This document shows, in pieces, positions 21,601-33,189 of a stretch of DNA of 64,000 nt. This stretch comes from Myrica gale (taxonomy: Eukaryota > Streptophyta > Magnoliopsida > Fagales > Myricaceae), in the NCBI GenBank assembly GCA_963930655.1, contig OZ005613.1, positions 10,858,501 through 10,922,500 of the forward strand, read 5' to 3'. The number at the start of each line of letters is the position of its first letter. The first letter of the stretch is position 1. Below the pieces are notes generated by a model. The model did no database searches, had not been told where the DNA came from, and saw only the letters and a list, made by a program, of their open reading frames with translations. A program made the translations under genes and the position numbers.

Positions 21601-22650
21601 GTGGATTTTTTTTTCTTTGATCAACAAACTAAATTACCATTAAAAACAACACCAAAAGTCCATACAAAGTACATCAATTAAGGAGGATCAGAACCCTCAT
21701 AAACCCACGGAAACCTAAGATAATGCCCACCAAACTCGGGAAAACACCCTCCTGAAGGGAGGAAGCAGTGGGCAGCCCATTGGGCGAGACTGTGTGCAGC
21801 AACATTCGCACACCTAGGAGTAAAGGAACATTTGAAACCGGGGACCTCTGCAACACGAGACTTGATCCTGGAAATGAGAGAATCTATCATCCATGGGCAG
21901 TCGTGTTGGTCCCTCTCAACCGGCTCTATCACAGTTAAAACAGTCTTGCTCAAAGATGACATTCATCTAGGAGTGATTAGAGGCCACTGTAGCAATCTCA
22001 CATTGGTTGGGGAATAAAAGTACTGCCTTAATATAAGCTTGGAGGCACCTCCACTTAGTAAGCCGGTTTTCTAAGTGTGAATCTCCAAGCTTATGTGGGT
22101 TTGTTACAAATGGTATCAGAGCCGGTTGTGGGCTCTTGTTCTACCCCGCCACCACGCCTACGGAGTGGCCGGCCATGGATTCGGTGGTACGGGCACGACC
22201 CTAGTCTGAGGAATAGAAGGCACGACCATGGATCTAGTGGAACGGGCATGACCCTAGTCCGGTGAATAGAAGCCCCATGGTGCTCGACCAACGTAGGCGT
22301 TGGTCTTAAAGGGTGGTGGTATGTAACAGTCCCACATTGGTTGGGGAATAAAGTACTGCCTTAATATAAGCTTGGAGGCACCTCCAATTGGTAAGCCGGT
22401 TTTCTAAGTGTGAATCTCCAAGCTTATGTGGGTTTGTTACAGCCACTTGGACACCTAGCCACAGATCTTCAGCTTCGACCACCATCCGATCCATTAAACT
22501 CAATTTCTTAGTTTCAGTATGCACAATTTGGCCTTGAAAAGGATGGGCGAATCGCCGCATCTACATTAATTTTGAGAATCTCTAGCGAAGGGGGTTGCCA
22601 TACATGGGAATGCATCGAAGAATTCGCTTACCAAGCTGGTAGGGCAACTA
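21600..22650 (-). pseudogene. LINE RNase H fragment (second LINE), minus strand
   Basis: Read on the minus strand, about 22600-22447 gives WQPPSLEILKINVDAAIRPS and VVEAEDLWLGVQVAV. After the TRIM (21988-22441) it continues with LSKTVLTVIEPVE, DCPWMIDSLISRIKS and FTPRCANVAAHSLAQWA. These are the start, centre and end of the LINE RNase H domain. An A-rich 3' tail (T-run at about 21607-21618 on the plus strand) follows. It lies opposite in direction to the LINE at 778-17700 and represents a separate 5'-truncated insertion. Stops and the TRIM break it. Confidence 0.8.
21988..22441 (+). mobile_element. TRIM retrotransposon, complete, with target duplication
   Basis: Two direct LTRs of about 120 bp (21988-22108 and 22322-22441) start TGTAGCAATC or TGTAACAGTC and end GGGTTTGTTACA. 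After the left LTR comes TGGTATCAGAGC at 22111-22122, the primer-binding site for initiator methionine tRNA. Before the right LTR is a purine-rich AAAGGGTGGTGGTA tract. GCCAC at 21983-21987 and 22442-22446 is the 5-bp target duplication. The 454-bp element has no coding capacity, which defines a terminal-repeat retrotransposon in miniature; it depends on another element's enzymes. It sits inside the second LINE. Confidence 0.93.
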
Positions 22651-23171
22651 CAAGTTCCGCACAACTTGAGAAAAGAAAAGGAAAAAAAGAAGCTGCCAAG
22701 AAAAGTGAAAAGAAAAAAAAAGGAAAATATGAGAGTTTTTCTATGAAGTTTTTTCTTTCTATCTCCAGGTGTGGTTTTCACATAGGAGCAAATTGGTTTT
22801 CTCTGAGAAGGTTATCTATGTGCCTTATCAACAGGGAATTGTGATATTCAGATTGGGGATCTCGCTGCAGGGTGTGTTTCGTCAGATTCCAGGATTTGTG
22901 GTGAGATATTATTTTTCTCAAAGAGTTGATATTGTTGAATTCCAATTTGCTAGAACTCAAGTTTTTGGCATAAACTTGAGTGTTGTAATCTCTATTTTAT
23001 TATAGTGGATTTTATCTCGGAGTTGCCTCGTGATTTTTCCCTTCAAACTGAAAGGTTTTCCATGTAAATCTTGCGTGTTCTCTTTGTATTTGTTTTACTT
23101 CTTTTCTAGCCGGTTGTTGGTTTGCTTGAAGTTATTATTTAATTTGCACAGGGACGTAATTTGGCCCAACA
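22650..23171 (+). mobile_element. 5' LTR of Copia element
   Basis: T-rich regulatory-type sequence ending TTTGGCCCAACA just before the primer-binding site. The right boundary is set by that site. The left boundary (about 22650-22670) is uncertain because the 3' LTR is missing and no target duplication can be paired. Confidence 0.65.
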
Positions 23172-25557
23172 AAGTGGTATCGGAGCTAAGATAGTGTGGG
23201 GTTGGTTGTCTTGTGTCGATTAAATGGAGAGTAGTTCAGACACTATGACTAAACTCACGACATCAAATTATTCAATTTGGAAGCCGATGGTGGAGGACAT
23301 CCTTTACTGTAAGGATTTGCATGACCCTTTTGAGGGTGACAGTGCCAAGCCAAGCAATGAATGCGCCAAGGATTGAAAGAAGAAAAATCGAAAGACTATT
23401 GGGTATATTAGATAGTGGATTGATCTTAGTGTTTCCATCACGTGTCTCAAGAGACATATGCCAAAACTTTATGGAAGAAATTGGAAAGTCTCTATGAGAG
23501 GAAGATAGCTCAGAATAAAGCTTTTGCGATCAGAAAGCTTGTGAATTTGAAGCTGAAAAAGGGAAAGTCTGTTGCCGAGAATTTGAGTGATTTCCAAGAC
23601 TTAATTAATTAGTTGATTACAATGAAAATAGTGATAGACGATGAGTTGCAAGTGCTATTGCTTCTGAGTTCTTTGCCAGATAGTTGAGAGACTTTGGTGG
23701 TGTCACTTAATAATTCTGCTCCGAATGGTGTGTTATCACTTAATATGGTGAAAGATTGCTTGTTCAATGAAGAGACAAGAAGAAGAGATACAGGCAAAGA
23801 AAATGCACAGGCTCTTGTTATAGAGAACAAGGGCGGAGTACGAGTAGAGATTCTAAAGGACACGGGAAATCCAGAAGCTAGTCGAAAGGGAAAGATCAGA
23901 TAAAATGTTTCTTTTGTGATAAGAAAGGTCATATAAAGAAGCATTTAAGACTTGGAAAAATAAATAGAAAGAGAATCAGAATCAGAATACTGCAGCTAGT
24001 ATTTCAGATGAGGATGTGGTAGTAGCAGTTATGTCTGTTGAAGAAGAGCAGTGTTGTCATGTTGCAGATTTATTTGTTGAGTGGGTGATTGACTCAGTAG
24101 CTTTCTACCTTGTCACTCCAAAGTGAGAGCTCTTTACTTTCGTACAAAGTGAGTAACTTTGGCGAAGTGAAGATGGGTAATGAGATTCATGCCCACATAG
24201 TAGGAATTGATGATATTTGTTTGCAGATAGATGTTGATGCACCATGACATTGAAGAATATGCAACATGTGCTAGACATGCGCCTGAATTTACTATCTACA
24301 CATGTCTTCGATGACACGAGATATGAAATTTATTTTAGCAACGGAATATGGAAACTTATGAAAGGGTCAATGGTTTTTTCTAGAGGAAAGATTTGTTGCA
24401 CACTTTACAAGACAAAAAGTAAAGGTGTGTAGTGAAGCAGTAAATGTAGCGGAATGTGATTCTTCACTAGATTTGTGGCACAAGTGGCTGGCTCACATGA
24501 GTGTGAAGGGATTGCAGGTTTTAGCAAGGAAATCCCTCATTTCTTTGGCTAAAGGTGCGTCTTTAAATCCCTGTGATTATTGTTTTCTTGGTAAACAACA
24601 TAGAGTTTCTTTTTAGAAATCCTCTAGTAGAAAACCCAATGTATTAGATTTGATTTATTCTGATGTATGTGGTCCCATTGAGGTGTAGTCCTTAGGTGAC
24701 AATAAGTATTTTCTTACTTTTATTGATGATGCTTCACGAAAGGTGTGAGTGTTTTGTTTGAGATCGAAAGACTAGGTTTTCAGCACTTCAAGAAGTTTCA
24801 TGCCTTGATGATGCTTCACGAAAGGTGTGAGTGTTTTGTTTGAGATCGAAAGACTAGGTTTTCAGCACTTCAAGAAGTTTCATGCCATGGTGGAACGGGA
24901 AACCGGTAAGGTTTTGAAGTGTCTCCGGACTGACAATGGAGGTGAGTATATGTCTAATGTGTTTGAAGATTACTGCTCAAAGCATGATATTAGACATGAG
25001 AGGACAGTTCTTGGTACCCCACATCATAACGGTGTGGCAGAGAGAATGAACCACAACATTGTCGAAAAGGTTAGAAGCATGTTAAGGATGACTGGTCCTC
25101 CTAAGTCATTCTGGGGTGAAGTTGTTCGCACTGTGTGCTACCTAATCAACTGGTCTCCATCAATTCTTTTGGATTTTAAGATTCCAGAGAAAGTGTGGAT
25201 AGGAAAGGATGTTTCTTATTCTCACTTGAAGGTTTTTTGGTGCAAGATATTTGCACGTTTGCCTAGGGAGCAACGGTTGAATCTTGATGACAAAGTCACT
25301 CCTTGCTTTTTTGTTGGCTATGGATGTGCAGAATTTGGCTACAGGTTATGGGATCCGGAAAGGAAGAAGATTATCAGAACACTAGATGTGGCTTTCCATG
25401 AAAATCAAAGTTTGACAGTTTTGAGAAATTTGAGAATCCAAGACGTTCCGTTGAAGGTGTTACTGACTTTACACTTGTCTCCAGACAGTGCCACTCAGGG
25501 GGGAGATGCACGTTGACAGGCATGTCGATCAGCCAACAGTGGTTGATGGGGATGATG
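23172..25557 (+). pseudogene. Ty1/Copia gag-pol remnant, truncated after integrase
   Basis: TGGTATCGGAGC (23175-23186) is the methionine-tRNA primer site. The gag ATG at 23224 gives LTTSNYSIWKPMVEDIL, the UBN2/gag pattern. A zinc knuckle near 23903 reads CFFCDKKGHIKKH but lacks the last cysteine. The protease site is WVIDSV instead of the catalytic D-S/T-G. GAG-preintegrase (LWHKWLAHMSVKGLQVLAR) and integrase follow, with DVCGPIE, FIDDASRKV, LRTDNGGEY and GTPHHNGVAERMN, holding the acidic triad region. An 82-bp tandem duplication inside integrase shifts the frame. The reverse transcriptase, RNase H and 3' LTR are absent; the element ends at 25557 where a long LTR begins. Confidence 0.9.
24723..24886 (+). 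repeat. 82-bp perfect tandem duplication in Copia integrase
   Basis: Positions 24723-24804 are repeated exactly at 24805-24886. The unit begins TTGATGATGCTTCACG. Since 82 is not a multiple of three, it breaks the integrase frame between FIDDASRKV and the LRTDNGGEY region. Exact identity means it arose recently. Confidence 0.9.
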
Positions 25558-28480
25558 TGAGACCCTATATTGCATTTTGCTATTTACGCTATCTATTTGT
25601 TCTTGGATTTAAATTTAAGGGGTTGTTGTTTGGCCAATGTAAGATATTAAAATGATTATGATATTTTGAATTATAAATTTTCCTTAAGTATTTTCATTAT
25701 GGTTGCGAAGTTTTGATAGTACAATTTTTATGTTCATCTTGGCCGAATTTCTCTAAGGTAATTTCTATCTGAATTCCTTGTTAGTTGGATTATAATTAAT
25801 AGTTATGGTGTTTTATTTTGATATAATGACCTATGTATTTCCTTGTAGCCGAATGCAATTAAGGGTGCACATAAAAATGTACCTATGATATTATATGATA
25901 TTGTATTTATTCTAAGTTTACCCTAAGTTATATTAAAGTCTCATTAGGCTAGTCAAATAATGGTTAAGTGCACTTAGGGTGAACTGACTTAGGAGTCACA
26001 TGTAGGCTTTAAAAATAAAGAGAAGAAGACAAAACGAAATCAAAAGCAAAAAAAAAATAAATGATTGGCTGCCGCCCATGCAGCCCATGTGCATGGACGG
26101 AGGAAACAAGAATTGTTTCCTTTTTCCCCCCTCTTCTCATGTTTTAGGCTAGGTTCATGTGCCTTTTTGCATTTCACTTTTCGCCTCATTTCACTCAGCA
26201 CTCCCATTTTGGCCGAAACTCTCCTTCATTTCTCCATATCATTTCTCTTCCCTCTCTCGCCACTTTCAGCAGCTGCACTCACCCCACTTTCAGCCTTACC
26301 TCAGCACCCATTTTAGTCACACACAGCTCACCTTGGTCGCACAAGAGAAGGGAGAAAGAGAGAAGTCGAGAGAGAGGTAGGGTGCTTGGCCGAATAGGTG
26401 GAGGAGGAGAAAGCAAGGTAAAGGAAATCTGACCCCTTTTGATATTCTACCTCCTTGAGCTTTTCCTTCTTTAGATCCTAACCATGATGTCCTAATGCTA
26501 GGTGTTCTTTTACCATTACTAGTGTCCAGCTATAACTCCTAAGGTAAGGTAAGATTTGGCTCCTCATGGAAAAATTTCCTGTTTTGGCCGAATGGGCTTT
26601 TCTTTCTTGTGTTCATTCTTCCTTTGGAAAATGCTTGAATCATGGATCTGATTTTGGTTGTGATTATGGTGTTGTGATGTTGAGAAGGTGATGGAGGAAA
26701 GGATTAAGGCCACGGGTTGATAAAGGAAGTGTTAATGTTAGTTATTGTTGGATTTGTTATTATGCATGTGCTATGTTGGCCGAACCTTTGTTAAATGTCC
26801 TTCCCTTGAAAAATCTTCTTACATATAAAGGGAATATGTTGTTGTTGAGAAACTGTTGAAGGATGGGGTTAGAATCTTGGATGTGCAATGAGAGAAGATA
26901 GAAATGTGGATGCATGCATGTAATGTTGGTTGTGGCCTAATGGAATGGAGTGTTTGTGTTATTCTTAGATATTTTGCTTTTGAAATGTGATATTAGTCAT
27001 GATTTTGCTGTGATCTGGCCATGGGTTAGATTAAATAGGAATTTGAACACATTCTTGCTTGGATTCGATCATGCATGTAAAGCATTACGGATTTGATGTT
27101 GGCCAAGTGAATTAAGCTTGAAACCATGCTAATATTGTTTAAATATGGATCTGTTAGTGGTGGTATGGGTTCATTGTTGTCCATGCATGTGATTAAAGAT
27201 GGATGATGGAGATTTGTGACCATGGTTTTGCTTTAGTTAAGGCTGGAATGGGTTAGCTTGTAAAAGTAGAAAAAATGAACTAGTTGCATGCGAAATTTAA
27301 AGTTAAGATCTTTGATTTTAAGTGTTGTTATGTTGTTGTTGTAAACCTAGACATTGGATGTGAACAAGGATGGAGAATTAGGATGTATATAGGTTTCGGT
27401 CTGTGGGCTAAACCTAGGAGCAAGTGGGATTGGATAATGTTAACTTAAGATAGTATTATGAAAATGGAAGAACGGATTCATGGGAGCCGAATGGTGCTGC
27501 TGCTGCCCTATGGCATGAGATGTATCTCTTGTTAGGTTTTCTTAAGGGTTATTTGCTGTTAAGGAGTATGTTGATAATATTGACTAGAACAGCAAGCCTA
27601 TAAGAGAAAATAAGGTTAAATTGGTGGAGTTTGATAGACATTAGTTCATGCATTATAAATTGGTGGAGTTTGATAGAACAAAGGAAATTAAGTTAGACGT
27701 ATTATAAGTTGTTGTTTTGGCTTGGAATTCTTAGCATGGCATGTTGTTGCTGAATTTCACGAATAGGCTTTGGAATCAATGATGTCGATGGGAAGAATCA
27801 GTGTACTTAGTTGATTATAAGTGGGATATATAGTAGTCCAATCAGCAACCTTGTTAGAGTTGTTTGATGCTTATGTTTGATTGTTTTTTTCAAATTGTTT
27901 TATGAAAGCGAGTTTAAAGAAATATTTTGCAAGTGAATCATATTTTCAAAGTATTTTGTATGACTGTTTGATTAGTTCCCTAAGCTTCTAAGTGACTATG
28001 TAACTCGCTTGTAGGCGAAGCCTCACATCAAGACTCAAGAAGATCAAGGTAAGTGTAAGCAAGTGAAAATTTCTATGAAAACTGGAATGGTACACAGGAT
28101 GGTTTTTCAAGAACAAGCATGTCATTATAAGCAAGCATGAACTCATTGTTATCAAGCATGACATGACATGAGCATTTGCATGATTTCTAAAAGAAGTTTT
28201 TATGCAAATAAAAGTATGAAAGTTTTATGACAAGTTAAGTTAAGGGGCTTTGGTTGGTACCGTACCATCAAGAAGGTGCATCCACTTCGAAGGACGAATG
28301 CGAGAAGGATGGATGACACCTAAGGGCACCTATACCGAAGGACGAATGCAAGAAGGATGAGTAGTTCTCAAGGTAAGTGCAACCACACTGAAGGACGAAT
28401 GCGAGAATGTGTGGACCTCCAAGGGTCGTGTCTAGCCATCAGGCCTGGGGCCACTTCAAGGGCTAGCTCGACCTGATGTC
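25558..28480 (+). mobile_element. Truncated copy of long LTR (family L1)
   Basis: Starts TGAGACCCTATATTG. It matches, in inverted orientation, the complete 3.76-kb solo LTR at 51375-55133, which on the minus strand starts TGAGACCCCGTATTTC. Shared landmarks are the ...GGCCAATGT... block near the start, CATGCATG-rich middle sequence, and near the end three copies of GAAGGACGAATGCGAGAAGG (28289, 28337, 28390). About 700 bp of the 3' part present in the other copy is missing. No gag-pol is attached. A large LTR of this kind is typical of Gypsy elements, but the lineage cannot be told from the LTR alone. Confidence 0.75.
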
Positions 28481-28900
28481 ATGTCCATCAGGCCTGACGC
28501 CCCTTATCTGTTGGTTCAATTCCGCCCGAGAGATTAATCTGGACAACACCTCGGAAACAAGCAAAACAAGAAAAGGGGATAACGGCACTCCTTGACGCAA
28601 TCTTTTTTGGAACTACATCATATAATTCAAATAAAAAATAGTACAAAACCATAATCCACTTAATATTAAGAAAAATAGTATTCCCGCTAACAATTTAAAA
28701 TATATAAACAATTACTAAGCACCCTAGTCTTGTGAAGCACTGCTAATTTCCTAATATACATTCTTCAATAATGTAATTGCTGATGTATCCTCGTACACTT
28801 TTACTTAGGTGGGTGGAGTTATGCTTTAATTTAGAACATATTTTAGCAAATGTAGGTAAATATAGAAACTAGAAAAAAAATACAGAAATTATAAATTATA
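28481..28900. other. Spacer between long LTR and RZF1 upstream region
   Basis: No gene or terminal repeat recognisable. It becomes AT-rich from about 28600. Confidence 0.3.
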
Positions 28901-29236
28901 ATTATAAATCAGTAGTGTTTTGAAGCGCAATGGAATCAAAGCTTTCACATTTTTTTCAGGATTTTAAGTATATTCACAAATCTACCACCGAACATATTCA
29001 GAATTTAAACACAAAAACCAATACATTTTACACAATCTCCAACAATTTTTTAATTTTTTATTCAACATAAATTTTCTCTCTATATACTTTTTCACATAAC
29101 TCCAATACCTTTTTATTAAACAATTACATCTAATCATTTTTCTCTCTACTTTACACAATCACCAATAAACACTATTCAACATAAAAATTCACAACTTTTC
29201 TAAAATCCTACATTTTTTCTCAAAACGAACATAACC
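28901..29236 (-). mobile_element. AT-rich Tourist-like MITE fragment
   Basis: Read on the minus strand it starts TAGGTTATGTTCGTTTTGAG and continues with GTTGGAGATTGTGTAAAATG and ATTCTGAATATGTTCGG. Similar blocks (GTTGGAGATTATGTAAAATG, TTAAGATGTTCGGTGG) occur at about 45800-45880, and the ATGTTCGTTTTGA terminus recurs at 46686. The copies appear to belong to one family. Ends and duplication are not exactly resolved. Confidence 0.5.
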
Positions 29237-29589
29237 TAATTGTCCTAGTCCCTCTATAATTTTTGGAAAACCCTTGTTGGCAGTTGCCTTTTAAAAAAAA
29301 CCTATAAAAGTCCATATTAAAAACCCCGAAAACTATTTTTCGAACTTTTTTTTTCTCTTGATCGCATGACTTCTGTAGAGAAGAGGGTTGACTACAGGAG
29401 AGAAGACTGAGAGAGTGCTCACAGAAAACCAAAAAAAACAAACGAATGGACAAGGAGAAGTGCGCTGCAAAAAGAGGGACGACGACAAGAGAAGCTGTCT
29501 TGGTATGCGCCACGTGTAATTCAAGATAACTTGCTTCTGCACCAAAACAAAACAAATCAAATCAAACCAAAATGCGAATTTCCACACTG

Positions 29590-31604
29590 AACCGACCTAG
29601 GGGTTTCTCTCTCTCTCTCTCTCTCTCTGAGCACAAAGGCCTTTTGATCTACTCAGTCGTCGTTCAATCTCCCGAAGGTGCGTCCCAATATCCGAATCTT
29701 TGGGATGCTTTTCGAATTATTTCAAATAAAGAAATTCATTAATTTCTGATTGATTTCTCTGTTTGGTAGCTTGTTAAATGTGGGATTGATACTGAGATGC
29801 GTAGAGTTTCAAATTTTTTATCTGCGATTGGGAACCCGAGACATGACCAAAATTTGATGCTCAGTTAAGCTTAATTCGTCATTGGTTTAGTTTGAGGTCA
29901 GTATTCCAAAAGTAAACAACGCTAAGCATACAAGCAGAATTCGATTGATTGCCATTAGATTTTCTTTTCTTTTCGACGCTCTTCTCTACAAATAAACGAA
30001 GGGTTGTCACATTTCCTTCAATATATGCTTTCTCTGTTGTTGGAGTGCCAAATTAGATCTGTCAAATTGGGTACTGTTTCTGTTAATACGTGGAAAACAG
30101 TAATATTTCCACGTTTGCGTTGGGTTTAATTTTTTTGGTCCACCTAAAAAATTTTAACAAATAAAAGCATAGAATTTGGGAGTATATTACTTCCTTTTTG
30201 TCTCAATTACGTTATAGATTGCCCTCTGGAGCTTCAGTTGATGATTCGCTTCTATGAGTTGTCTATTCCTTATGATTCATTAGGTGGAATCGCATACAGA
30301 GTAGGTGTATTAAAGAGAATTTGGGGCATTGCCACAACTTATTTTATCATATTTGAATTTGATTATCAGTCGATGATTCATGTCTCTGGTTGAAGCAAAA
30401 TGCCAGTGAATTCAATTTTTTTTTTTTTTTTGGTGGGGTGGGGGGGGGGGCATGTTTCATATAGCCGTTTTCTCTTTGTTAATAAAGACTTTTATTAGGT
30501 GTATGAGAATTTTTAGGGTCATACTGGAACTTTTCATTGCACTGCGTGAGAGATGACATTTTGAGGATTCATATTGTTGGAGTTTTATTTTGACCAAATT
30601 GTTCTTAATAGTAGGGAGTCAAAATCATAGAATTTGTTTTTGAAGGAAATTTTTTTCATTTTGATGCATCCTAAAGCCAGAAGGGCATATTTATGATCGG
30701 TAAGAAGCGACCATTTCCAAGTGAGAAGTGTATACAAGTTGTATTATTAACTTGTTGCTGGATTGTCAGTGATAATTTGCTCAACATCATCGAGATTGAG
30801 CAGTGAATGCTGAGGTTTGAGTGTCACACCTCTGCTTGTGTGGTAGTCCGTTGATAATTTCTCTTGGGCCTTGGCTTTACATGCCTACACAAGTCCCTCT
30901 GTGTGTGTGTGTGTGTGTGTGTGTGTATTTCTGTTTGTGGGTTGAGTTATTTTTTTTCCTTATATAGCTTTCGTGTAGCTTTTCTTCTTGTTTTCTCGGG
31001 GGTGATGCAGTGGTGAATCGTTTCAACTCTTTCCCTATTTTAGTTAATTTAATGCAGAGGTCATCTCTCTTGTTTGTTCTTCCTCAGGAGCGATTGCTCT
31101 GCTATCAATTCTGGTGTATTCTTTTGTGGGTAATTGATTTTGATATCCCTTTTTCACTTTTGTGTATCTTTGCTTTCTAATTCTGGTGTGATTACTTTAA
31201 CTACTGGACTTTGGTTCTCTTTTTAACTCTCTGTTTCCTTTTCTTTGAAGTGGACGGTAGGTGGGCTGAAAGGGGTTTTGAAAAGCTATAGGAATTATGG
31301 TTTCTGAACTTGTAATTAATCCAGTCAAATTAATTTTTGCTCCATATCCTATTAAGGAATTCTTTGCTTTATGTTTGATCCTTGTTCTTCAAAATGTAGC
31401 TTTGATATTATAATTCAGATTTGACTCTTTATTTTTCCCATTCTTTATTCCTTCAATGCAGAGGCTTATGTGAAATGTACATTGTATTGCATACTTGGAC
31501 AATATGTCCAGATAACAGTTAAAGATTGAGGAGTTCCAGGAACGAGTCCAAGGGACTTGAGTTTGGCTTTGAAGACTTTGTGAAGGGAGAGGGAGAGAAA
31601 AAGG
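29590..31604 (+). promoter_or_regulatory. Leader, 5' UTR intron and upstream region of RZF1-like gene
   Basis: A CT-repeat leader (29609-29629) and a likely donor CCCGAAG|GTGCG at 29677/29678 pair with an acceptor TTCAATGCAG at 31461. This gives a 1.8-kb intron in the 5' untranslated region and a second non-coding stretch of 143 bp before the ATG at 31605. Long leader introns are common in plant RING genes of this group. The intron has a poly-T/G tract (30418-30450) and a GT microsatellite (about 30900-30926). Splice sites are inferred by eye. Confidence 0.55.
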
Positions 31605-32525
31605 ATGTCAAGTGGCAGAAACACCCATTGGTGTTACCGGTGCAGGCGGCCAGTTCGACTGCGAGGAAGAGATTCAGTTTGCTCCTCCTGTAGTGGAGGA
31701 TTTGTTCAAGAACTTGATGATATGGTGCACATCAACCCATTTGATTTCTTTGTACTGGATGTTGATGAAGATCGCGACAGGAGGTTAGGACTTATGGAAG
31801 CTTTCTCAACCTTCATGAGGCATCGATTGGCGGACAGAAGCCATAGCCAGGACATCAGGGCTAGATCAGATTCAGTTCCGGAACATGCTCCCGGTTTTGG
31901 TCCTTTGCTGATTTTTGGTGGCCAAATTCCTTCTAGGTTTGGAAATGGTGGGCTTGAAGCTCTCTTCAATGGGACCCCTGGTATTGGTCTTACAAGGGGT
32001 AATGCTGGTGATTACTTTATAGGTCCTGGACTGGAAGAGCTGTTTGAACAGCTTTCAGCTAATGATCGGCGAGGCCCTCCTCCAGCAGCTAGATCTTCAA
32101 TTGATGCAATGCCAACCATTAGGATTGCACAGAGGCATCTTCGTTCTGATTCACACTGTCCAGTCTGCAAAGACAAATTTGAGCTGGGGTCTGAAGCGAA
32201 GCAAATGCCATGTAATCATATATATCATAAAGATTGTATTGTCCCATGGCTAGTCCAGCACAACTCATGCCCTGTATGCCGCCAAGAACTGCCACCACAG
32301 GGAACAAATGGTGGCTGTAGCTCAAGTAGTCGAAGTAGAAGCAGCAGTTATCGTGGTAATGCCGATGGAAGGGAGAATCAAGGAAGAAGGAACCCACTCT
32401 CATATTTGTGGCCTTTCCGTTCATCCAATTCTAGCTCCAACCATAATGGAACTGCTAGAAGCAACTCTCCAACTATTCATGAAAACAACCAGCAGATGGG
32501 TTATTCAGGATGGCCTTTTGAGTAG
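31605..32525 (+). CDS. RZF1: RING-H2 E3 ubiquitin ligase, RZF1-like
   Basis: An intronless frame of 306 aa. The N-terminus has a BCA2-type zinc ribbon with C10, C13, C26 and C29. The middle carries FSTFMRHRLA, LIFGGQIP and NAGDYFIGPGLEELFEQLS, blocks shared with Arabidopsis RZF1 (At3g56580). The RING-H2 finger runs from C185 to C225 (CPVC, then CNHIYHKDC, then CPVC), with the conserved W and P of the E2-binding surface. The serine-rich tail ends in GYSGWPFE. In this family the protein transfers ubiquitin from an E2 to targets, and Arabidopsis RZF1 acts as a negative regulator of drought and proline responses. The neighbouring SPT6L gene is convergent. Nothing indicates damage. Other members of the same RING subfamily remain possible as closest orthologue. 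Confidence 0.93.
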   Translation: MSSGRNTHWCYRCRRPVRLRGRDSVCSSCSGGFVQELDDMVHINPFDFFVLDVDEDRDRRLGLMEAFSTFMRHRLADRSHSQDIRARSDSVPEHAPGFGPLLIFGGQIPSRFGNGGLEALFNGTPGIGLTRGNAGDYFIGPGLEELFEQLSANDRRGPPPAARSSIDAMPTIRIAQRHLRSDSHCPVCKDKFELGSEAKQMPCNHIYHKDCIVPWLVQHNSCPVCRQELPPQGTNGGCSSSSRSRSSSYRGNADGRENQGRRNPLSYLWPFRSSNSSSNHNGTARSNSPTIHENNQQMGYSGWPFE

Positions 32526-33005
32526 TAAGTGGTGTTCACAACGTGGTTTGCATTATTGTCACCGTGATCAAGATTAGTGGAGTGGAGTGTGGCGTTTGAT
32601 GGTGAGTGGTCTTTGCTCTCTTTTGTAGCTTGCTTTGTTGTATGTTAATGACTTCTGGTGAATCAACCTGTGCTGCTTCTGCTTTTTATCCTTAAAGATT
32701 TTTAGTTTGATGATAATCTGAGAGATTTGTACGCTTACTTTAGGCCTGCGACGGCCAGGATTTTTTTGCCACTCAATTACTTGGACGCAACGGAACCATC
32801 TAAACCATCAGCCACACAAGCTGTTCCAACAATATTCTGGTAGACATAGGTTAGTAATTCGGATCGCCCGATGTAAAAGGTTCATACCATGAAGTACGTC
32901 ACCAAAAGATCAGAAAGTACGTTAGAATGTGAAGCGAAGATTGCGCCTGAAAATGAAGAAAAAGCAGTGTGGCCTGCTACTCTGCATCAATTGGTCTGGA
33001 ACTTA
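32526..33005 (+). other. 3' region of RZF1-like gene
   Basis: Probable 3' untranslated region and spacer. No further feature is seen before the MITE at 33006. Confidence 0.45.
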
Positions 33006-33186
33006 AGGGTGCGTTTGTGCACCAAAATTTTACCCTCTAAAATTTTAACACAATTAAATATTACAATATAATCTATCTCTCTCCATCAAATCATTATTAT
33101 TTACTACAAAAAATATAAAAAATTACCTCAATCTTCACTTTTTCACTAAACCCAATACCTAAAATTTTAACAACACAAACACAACC
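33006..33186. mobile_element. Tourist-like MITE between convergent genes
   Basis: A 181-bp AT-rich element. Its left end AGGGTGCGTTTGTG and right end CACAAACACAACC form imperfect inverted repeats, flanked by TTA on both sides (33003-33005 and 33187-33189). A 3-bp TTA target site and GGG(T/C)-type termini fit PIF/Harbinger-derived Tourist MITEs. It lies between RZF1-like and SPT6L. Confidence 0.7.
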
Positions 33187-33189
33187 TTA

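Noticed and set aside
22111..22122. tRNA-like sequence TGGTATCAGAGC (also 23175)
   Set aside because: Only the 12-base complement of the initiator methionine tRNA 3' end; it is a retroelement primer-binding site, not a tRNA gene.
28289..28410. Regularly spaced 20-bp repeats resembling a CRISPR array
   Set aside because: Only three degenerate units, in a plant LTR with a matching copy elsewhere; there are no cas genes and the genome is eukaryotic.
30899..30926. GT microsatellite and nearby poly-T/G run
   Set aside because: Ordinary simple repeats in an intron; mentioned only within the leader entry.
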